From contig NZ_JAOBTQ010000001.1 in NCBI RefSeq assembly GCF_033366695.1, positions 4,898,001 through 4,962,000 on the forward strand: 64,000 nt of DNA, given 5' to 3'. Below the pieces are notes generated by a model. It was not told the DNA's origin, ran no database searches, and saw only the letters and a list, made by a program, of their open reading frames with translations. The DNA is from Streptomyces sp. SCL15-4. Its GTDB lineage: Bacteria > Actinomycetota > Actinomycetes > Streptomycetales > Streptomycetaceae. Shown in pieces: positions 58,703 to 64,000 of the stretch. Position 1 is the stretch's first letter. The number at the start of each line of letters is the position of its first letter. The position numbers were made by a program, and so were the translations under genes.

Positions 58703-59506
58703 GTGCTGACTGTGACCACGGTGAACGTGAACGGGCTGCGGGCCGCCGCGAAGAAGGGCTTCGTGGAGTGGCTCGCCGGGACGGACGCGGACGTCGTCTG
58801 CCTCCAGGAGGTGCGCGCCGAGCCGCACCAGCTGCCCGAGGAGGTCCGCCGGCCCGACGGCTGGCACGTCGTGCACGCCCCGGCCGCCGCCAAGGGCCGC
58901 GCGGGCGTGTCCCTCTACACCCGGCGCGAGCCCGACCGGGTCCGGATCGGCTTCGGCTCCGCCGAGTTCGACGGCAGCGGCCGGTACGTCGAGGCCGAAC
59001 TGCCCGGCGTCACCGTGGCCTCCCTCTATCTGCCCTCCGGCGAGGTCGGCACCGAACGGCAGGACGAGAAGGTCCGCTTCATGGCCGGGTTCCTCGTCCA
59101 CCTGAAGGAGCTGCGCGAGCGCGCCGCCGCCGACGGGCGCGAGGTGCTGGTGTGCGGCGACTGGAACATCGCCCACCGCGAGGCGGACCTGAAGAACTGG
59201 CGCGGCAACACGAAGAACTCCGGCTTCCTGCCCGAGGAGCGGGAGTGGCTGGGACGGGTCTTCGCCGCCGGGGAGGGCGGGTACGTCGACGTGGTGCGCG
59301 CCCTGCACCCGGACGCCGAGGGGCCGTACAGCTGGTGGTCGTACCGGGGGCGGGCCTTCGACAACGACTCGGGCTGGCGCATCGACTACCACGTGGCCAC
59401 TGCCGGGCTCGCCGGCCGGGCGGTCAAGGGCTTCGTGGAGCGGGCCGCCACGCACGCCGAGCGCTGGTCGGACCATGCGCCGGTGACCGTCGTCTACGAC
59501 CTCTGA
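58703..59506 (+). CDS. xthA: Exodeoxyribonuclease III
   Basis: The 267-residue nuclease repairs abasic and blocked 3' ends. Family features are VNVNGLRAAAKKGF, CLQEVRAEPHQLP, CGDWNIAHREADL and WSDHAPVTVVYDL. GTG 58703 is the start; TATCGT at 58691-58696 is a good -10 with 6 nt before the GTG, so no leader is expected. Confidence 0.92.
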   Translation: MLTVTTVNVNGLRAAAKKGFVEWLAGTDADVVCLQEVRAEPHQLPEEVRRPDGWHVVHAPAAAKGRAGVSLYTRREPDRVRIGFGSAEFDGSGRYVEAELPGVTVASLYLPSGEVGTERQDEKVRFMAGFLVHLKELRERAAADGREVLVCGDWNIAHREADLKNWRGNTKNSGFLPEEREWLGRVFAAGEGGYVDVVRALHPDAEGPYSWWSYRGRAFDNDSGWRIDYHVATAGLAGRAVKGFVERAATHAERWSDHAPVTVVYDL

Positions 59507-59524
59507 GCGACGTTAGGGGCCGGC

Positions 59525-60190
59525 TCAGTCCCTCTTGTTCAGCCGGCGGTCCAGGGCCAGCGAGAGTTCCGCCTCCACGACGCTGCGGGCCAGCGGGCGC
59601 AGCCGCCGCAGGTCGTCCTCGGGGGCGTGGCGCGTGATCACGTCGGCGAACAGGTCGGCCAGCGCCTCGGCGTGCTCGCGGACGCGGGCGGCGGCGGCCA
59701 GCACCTCGGCGAGCGGGATGCCCTCGCGGACCAGTGCCGAGGAGACGTCCAGCAGCCGCCGGCTGATGTGCACGATCTGGTCGCCGTCGGTGCCGAGATA
59801 GCCCAGCTCCATCGCGGCGGCCAGGTTCTCCGGCGTGACCTCGCCCTCGAAGCGGGCGGCGAGTTCCTCGGGGGTGAGCCGGACCGGCTCCTCCTCGGTG
59901 GGCGGGCCGACGCCCAGCAGGTCGGCGACATCGCGCCCCTGGTCCAGGGCCTCGGCGAGTTCCGCTATACCGCTGAGGGTGTGGCCGCGCTCCAGCAGGG
60001 CCGCGATGGTGCGCAGCCGGGCCAGGTGGTGGTCGTCGTACCAGGCGATGCGGCCCTCGCGGCGGGGCGGCGCGAGCAGTCCCCGTTCGCGGTAGAAGCG
60101 CAGGGTGCGCACGGTGATGCCGGCCAGCCGGGCCAGTTCCTCCCTGCGGTACTCGCGCGGGCCCTGCCTGTGCTCTGCGTCCTCTGCCAC
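59525..60190 (-). CDS. MerR-family regulator
   Basis: The 221-residue product has an N-terminal MerR HTH (ELARLAGITVRTLRFYRERGLL) and a dimer helix. The C-terminal helical domain of about 110 residues binds a ligand of unknown nature. There are no Cys residues for metals. GTG 60190 starts it. It is divergent from a three-gene operon with a BVMO-type enzyme, which it may regulate. The gap has a TACC-GCC-GGTA palindrome near its start. Confidence 0.85.
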   Translation of the reverse strand: MAEDAEHRQGPREYRREELARLAGITVRTLRFYRERGLLAPPRREGRIAWYDDHHLARLRTIAALLERGHTLSGIAELAEALDQGRDVADLLGVGPPTEEEPVRLTPEELAARFEGEVTPENLAAAMELGYLGTDGDQIVHISRRLLDVSSALVREGIPLAEVLAAAARVREHAEALADLFADVITRHAPEDDLRRLRPLARSVVEAELSLALDRRLNKRD

Positions 60191-60275
60191 GTCCGCAGCC
60201 TAAGGTGTACCGCCGGTAACTTTCCCGTCCCCGCCCCCTACCGCTCAGTACGGAGCTGCTCTACAGTCCCATTGC

Positions 60276-60291
60276 GCCAGTGTTCACTGGC
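60276..60291 (+). promoter_or_regulatory. Perfect palindrome before monooxygenase operon
   Basis: GCCAGTG-TT-CACTGGC is a perfect 16-bp palindrome just downstream of a possible -10 TACAGT (60262-60267). That position suggests repression. The site is not MerR-like, so another regulator, perhaps TetR-like and encoded elsewhere, may bind it. Confidence 0.6.
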
Positions 60292-60323
60292 ACAGTTCCT
60301 AGGTGATGCGTGGAGGCTTCGGG

Positions 60324-61832
60324 ATGGCCGAGCACGAGCATGTACGGGTGGCGGTGATCGGGTCCGGGTTCGGCGGGCTCGGGGCCGCCGTGCGGCTGCG
60401 CCGCGAGGGAGTCACCGACTTCGTGGTCCTGGAACGGGCCGGCAGCGTCGGCGGCACCTGGCGGGACAACAGCTATCCCGGGTGCGCCTGTGACGTGCCC
60501 TCGCACCTGTACTCCTTCTCCTTCGCGCCCAACCCGGACTGGCCGCGCACCTTCTCCGGCCAGCGCCACATCCGCGCCTACCTGGAACACGTCACCGACC
60601 TGTTCGGGCTCCGCCCGCACATCCGGTTCGACTCCGAGGTCAAGCTGATGACCTGGGACAACGACAATCTGTGGTGGACCGTCGAGACCACCCGCGGCAC
60701 GCTGCGCGCCGATGTCGTCGTCTCCGCCACCGGACCGCTGTCCGACCCGAAGATCCCCGAGATCCCGGGCCTGGACTCCTTCCCGGGCACGGTGTTCCAC
60801 TCCGCCCGCTGGGACCACGACTACGACCTGCGCGGCAAGCGGATCGCCATGGTCGGCACCGGCGCCTCCGCGATCCAGATCGTGCCCGCCATCCAGCCGC
60901 AGGCCGGCCGGCTCACCCTCTTCCAGCGCACTCCGCCGTGGGTGATGCCCCGCGTGGACCGCGCCATCAGCGGGGCCGAGCGCTGGCTGCACCGGCGGCT
61001 GCCGGTCACGGCGCAGGCCCGGCGCGGACTGCTGTGGGGCATCCGGGAGCTGCAGGTGCAGGCGTTCACCAGGCACCCGGACGAACTCGGGCTCGTCGAG
61101 CAGCTCGCCAAGCGGAACATGGCCCGTGCCATCAAGGACCCCGCCCTGCGCGCCAGGCTCACCCCGGACTACCGCATCGGCTGCAAGCGGATCCTGCTGT
61201 CCAGCGAGTACTACCCGGCGCTCGCCCGGCCCAACGTGGACGTCGTCGCCGGCGGGCTCACCGAGGTCCGCGGCTCGACGCTGGTGGCGGCCGACGGCAC
61301 CGAGGCCGAGGCCGACGCGATCATCTTCGGCACCGGCTTCCACGTCACGGACATGCCCATCGCCGAGCGGGTGGTCGGTGCCGACGGGACCACGCTCGCG
61401 GAGTCCTGGAAGAACGGCATGCGGGCACTGCGCGGCGCCTCGGCGGCCGGGTTCCCGAACTTCATGACGGTCATCGGGCCCAACACCGGCCTCGGCAACT
61501 CCTCCATGATCCTGATGATCGAGTCCCAGCTGAACTACCTGGCCGACTATCTGCGCCAGCTCGACGTCCTCGGCGCCCGGACCGCCCTGGACGCCCGGCC
61601 CGCCGCCGTGGACTCCTGGAACGACCGCGTCCAGGAGCGCATGAAGCGGACCGTGTGGAACACCGGCGGCTGCACCAGCTGGTACCTGGACCCGAGCGGC
61701 CGCAACACCACCATCTGGCCCGGCACGACCACCGAGTTCCGGCGCGCGACCCGGCGGGTGGACCTGGCGGAGTACGACGTGCTCCGCGCGCCCGCGCCGG
61801 TGGCCGGCCGCAGGAGCGGGGCTCTCGCGTGA
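60324..61832 (+). CDS. FAD-dependent Baeyer-Villiger-type monooxygenase
   Basis: The 502-residue enzyme has the FAD loop VIGSGFGGLGAAVRL, the GGTWRDNSYPGCACD stretch and the BVMO fingerprint FPGTVFHSARWD, with the second nucleotide loop MVGTGASAIQIVP. It would insert oxygen next to a ketone, giving an ester. ATG 60324 follows GGAGG. It overlaps the hydrolase gene by 4 nt (GTGA). Confidence 0.88.
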   Translation: MAEHEHVRVAVIGSGFGGLGAAVRLRREGVTDFVVLERAGSVGGTWRDNSYPGCACDVPSHLYSFSFAPNPDWPRTFSGQRHIRAYLEHVTDLFGLRPHIRFDSEVKLMTWDNDNLWWTVETTRGTLRADVVVSATGPLSDPKIPEIPGLDSFPGTVFHSARWDHDYDLRGKRIAMVGTGASAIQIVPAIQPQAGRLTLFQRTPPWVMPRVDRAISGAERWLHRRLPVTAQARRGLLWGIRELQVQAFTRHPDELGLVEQLAKRNMARAIKDPALRARLTPDYRIGCKRILLSSEYYPALARPNVDVVAGGLTEVRGSTLVAADGTEAEADAIIFGTGFHVTDMPIAERVVGADGTTLAESWKNGMRALRGASAAGFPNFMTVIGPNTGLGNSSMILMIESQLNYLADYLRQLDVLGARTALDARPAAVDSWNDRVQERMKRTVWNTGGCTSWYLDPSGRNTTIWPGTTTEFRRATRRVDLAEYDVLRAPAPVAGRRSGALA

Positions 61833-62749
61833 GCCGCCCCGTGCCCTGCGCCCCGCCGGTCCCCGCCCGCACCCTGACCGCCGTCTCCGCCGACGGCGCC
61901 CGGCTGCACGTCGAGGTGCACGGCCCCGAGGACGCGCCCGCCGTCGTCCTCTCCCACGGCTGGACCTGCTCGACGGCGTTCTGGGCGGCGCAGATACGGG
62001 ACCTGGCCGCCGGCCACCGGGTGATCGCCTACGACCAGCGGGGTCACGGGCGCAGTCCCGCGAGCCCCGTGTGCACCACCGAGGCGCTGGCGGACGACCT
62101 CGAAGCGGTGCTCGCGGCGACGCTGGCGCCCGGCGAGAAGGCGGTGATCGCCGGCCACTCCATGGGCGGCATGACGGTGATGGCCGCCGCCGGACGCGCC
62201 GGCTTCCAAGAGCACGCCGCCGCCGTCCTGCTGTGCAGCACGGGCAGTTCGCGGCTGGTCGCCGAGTCGCGCGTGGTGCCGTGGCGCGCCGGCCGCGCCC
62301 GCACCTGGCTCACCGGCCGGGTGCTCGGCTCGCGCGCTCCGCTCGGGCCGGTCACGCCGGTGGCGATGAGCATCCTCAAGTACGCCACCATGGGCGCCGG
62401 TTGCGCGCCGGACCGGGTCCGGGCATGCGCGCGGATCGTGCACGCCTGTCCGCGCGCGGTGCGCCACGCCTGGTCCGAGGTGCTGGCCACGCTCGATCTC
62501 GAGGACGGCGTACGGCGGCTGGCCGTGCCCACCGCGGTGCTGTGCGGCACCTCCGACCGGCTCACGCCTCCGGTGCACGCCCGCGCGCTGGCGGCCGCGC
62601 TGCCGCACTGCCTGGGCCTGACCGAGCTGACCGGCGTCGGCCACATGACCCCGATCGAGGCGCCGGAGACGGTGACCGGCCGCATCCGAGACCTTGTCGG
62701 CACGTATGTCACGGGGGCCGGCCCCGTGCGGATCAAGGAGGGCGCATGA
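61829..62749 (+). CDS. Alpha/beta hydrolase
   Basis: The 306-residue product has the nucleophile elbow GHSMGG, oxyanion HGWTCS, Asp in GTSDRLTPP and a final His in GVGHMTPIEAP. Two cysteine pairs occur in the lid. It probably cleaves the ester made by the monooxygenase. It overlaps both neighbours by 4 nt. Confidence 0.88.
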   Translation: MSRPVPCAPPVPARTLTAVSADGARLHVEVHGPEDAPAVVLSHGWTCSTAFWAAQIRDLAAGHRVIAYDQRGHGRSPASPVCTTEALADDLEAVLAATLAPGEKAVIAGHSMGGMTVMAAAGRAGFQEHAAAVLLCSTGSSRLVAESRVVPWRAGRARTWLTGRVLGSRAPLGPVTPVAMSILKYATMGAGCAPDRVRACARIVHACPRAVRHAWSEVLATLDLEDGVRRLAVPTAVLCGTSDRLTPPVHARALAAALPHCLGLTELTGVGHMTPIEAPETVTGRIRDLVGTYVTGAGPVRIKEGA

Positions 62750-63630
62750 GCAGGGTGAGCCTCGAAGGACAGGTCGCGGTCGTCACGGGAGCGGCGCGCG
62801 GCGTCGGCGAGCAGTTGGCGCGCAAGCTGTCCGCGCGCGGGGCGGCGGTGGCGCTGGTCGGGCTGGAGGAGGAGGCGCTCAAGGAGGTCTCCGGCCGGCT
62901 GCACCACGACAGCGCCCACTGGTACGCCGACGTCACCGACCACGAGGCCATGAGCCGGGTCGCGCGGGAGGTGAAGGAGCGCTTCGGGAAGGTCGACATC
63001 GTGGTGGCCAACGCCGGTGTGGCGACCGGCGGTCCGTTCGCCGACTCCGATCCGGTGGCCTGGCGGCGGGTGATCGAGGTGAACCTGATCGGTTCGGCGG
63101 TGACCGCGCGCGCCTTCCTGCCGGTGCTGGCGGAGAGCCGGGGCTATCTGCTGCAGATCGCTTCGCTGGCCGCGCTCACGCCCGCGCCGATGATGACGGC
63201 GTACTGCGCGTCCAAGGCGGGCGTGGAGGCGTACGCGCACAGTCTGCGCGCCGAGGTCGGTTACCAGGGCGTGCGCGTCGGTGTGGCCTATCTGTCCTGG
63301 ACCGACACCGACATGGTGCGCGGCGCCGACAGCGACGACGTGATGCGCGAGCTGCGGCAGCGGCTGCCGTGGCCGTCGAACAAGACCTATCCGCTGGGTC
63401 CGGCGGTGGACCGGATCGTCGCCGGGATAGAGCGGCGCTCGGCGCATGTGTACGGGCAGTGGTGGCTGCGCGGCATGCAGGGCGTGCGCGGGTACCTGCC
63501 GGCGCTCATCGGGACGGTCGGGCAGCGGGAGATGAAGCGGTTCGCGCCGCGGCTGCGCGGGATGTCCTCCGGGCTCGTGGGCGCGGGCGGGGCGGCCGAC
63601 GAGGCGGCGCGCGCCACGCAGCGTAACTGA
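62746..63630 (+). CDS. Short-chain dehydrogenase/reductase
   Basis: The 294-residue product has the cofactor loop TGAARGVG, NAG motif and catalytic Ser, Tyr-x3-Lys (ASLAALTPAPMMTAYCASKAG). The C-terminal 60 residues are basic. It may oxidise the alcohol made by the hydrolase. ATGA overlap with the hydrolase gene. The three genes resemble the mymA operon of mycobacteria in type, but homology was not verified. Confidence 0.88.
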   Translation: MSRVSLEGQVAVVTGAARGVGEQLARKLSARGAAVALVGLEEEALKEVSGRLHHDSAHWYADVTDHEAMSRVAREVKERFGKVDIVVANAGVATGGPFADSDPVAWRRVIEVNLIGSAVTARAFLPVLAESRGYLLQIASLAALTPAPMMTAYCASKAGVEAYAHSLRAEVGYQGVRVGVAYLSWTDTDMVRGADSDDVMRELRQRLPWPSNKTYPLGPAVDRIVAGIERRSAHVYGQWWLRGMQGVRGYLPALIGTVGQREMKRFAPRLRGMSSGLVGAGGAADEAARATQRN

Positions 63631-63718
63631 TCGACATGCGCAGCGTGTTGGCCCGTGTGAATCTGGTCGAGGCCCCACCGAGGGGCCAGACCCCCACCCA
63701 CTACGGGAGTGAACCCAC

Positions 63719-63937
63719 ATGGGTATGAAGGACCAGATGCAGGACAAGTCCCGCCAGGCCAAGGACCAGGCCAAGGAGAAGACGGGACAGGCCCGCCAGA
63801 AGGCCGGCGAGCGGAGCCAGCAGGGCCGTCAGGGCCGGCAGGACCAGCAGCCGCAGCGCGGCACCCAGAACCACCGTGACATCGAGGACACGGAGCAGCA
63901 GGTGCGGGACCGGTTCGACCAGGACTACGACGCCTAG
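63719..63937 (+). CDS. Small CsbD-like stress protein
   Basis: The 72-residue product is highly charged with Gln and Lys/Glu-rich helix patterns (DKSRQAKDQAKEKTGQARQK) and no hydrophobic core. Such proteins are in the CsbD/LEA-like group made under stress. GGGAG precedes the ATG. Confidence 0.7.
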   Translation: MGMKDQMQDKSRQAKDQAKEKTGQARQKAGERSQQGRQGRQDQQPQRGTQNHRDIEDTEQQVRDRFDQDYDA

Positions 63938-63950
63938 TCCGGACCGATGA

Positions 63951-63983
63951 GCGGGGTGCCCTTCCCGGCGGAGGGCACCCCGC
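63951..63983 (+). terminator. Terminator after CsbD-like gene
   Basis: GCGGGGTGCCC pairs perfectly with GGGCACCCCGC across an 11-nt loop. Confidence 0.8.
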
Positions 63984-64000
63984 GCCCCTGTCTATCCGGC

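Overview
The window is from a high-GC actinobacterium, almost certainly a Streptomyces. Codon third positions are strongly G/C, and GTG, TTG and 4-nt overlapping starts are common. The gene set includes an HrdD-type sigma factor, fruRKA, galU-glp-moaC-mog-sepX, and several WYL, TetR, MarR and IclR regulators, which is typical of the conserved core of a Streptomyces chromosome. Names rest on recognised motifs and gene order; no database search was possible.

Positions 1-17730 are the right-hand part of an integrated tailed-phage genome. The left edge cuts it, so terminase, portal and integrase are not visible. The order is capsid, head-tail connection, tail tube, a frameshifted tail-assembly chaperone pair, a 1280-residue tape measure, distal tail proteins, an amidase endolysin and three small membrane proteins. 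A strong terminator follows. Next come a GntR/UTRA regulator, a divergent operon of three tiny overlapping genes (two cysteine-rich), and a small XRE regulator. The right end (17220-17730) has no convincing gene. It carries a palindrome, a hairpin and six 11-bp TAGTC-type repeats, and then meets the 3' end of a tRNA-Arg(CCU) gene, the likely attachment site.

Positions 17731-32760 are a regulator-rich chromosomal stretch. It holds an OYE reductase/MarR pair, a tandem-duplicated IclR regulator, a secreted M6 protease, a TetR/efflux pair, a MarR/extradiol dioxygenase pair, a PAT-like acetyltransferase, hrdD with a sigma-R-type promoter, an orphan TetR, and a WYL regulator/efflux pair. Several divergent pairs have clear palindromic operators between them.

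Positions 32900-37400 are the fructose operon fruR-fruK-fruA. Positions 37400-48600 hold mostly minus-strand genes: an internally duplicated hypothetical, an L,D-transpeptidase lipoprotein, a P1 (S58) peptidase, an LtrA membrane protein, mscL, a SAF-domain protein, an MTA phosphorylase, an FmdB zinc ribbon behind a CIRCE-like operator, an MFS transporter and a CPA-type antiporter that appears to start at CTG.

Positions 48800-58080 carry a penicillin acylase-family enzyme with a Gly-Thr-Thr repeat in its spacer, then 5-FTHF cyclo-ligase divergent from galU. The galU side continues with glp (a MoeA-like divisome protein), moaC, mog, a RimJ/RimL-type acetyltransferase, sepX/glpR and tRNA-Ala(CGC). 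Positions 58100-64000 hold a GNAT acetyltransferase, exonuclease III, a MerR regulator, a translationally coupled operon of Baeyer-Villiger-type monooxygenase, alpha/beta hydrolase and short-chain dehydrogenase, and a small CsbD-like stress protein.
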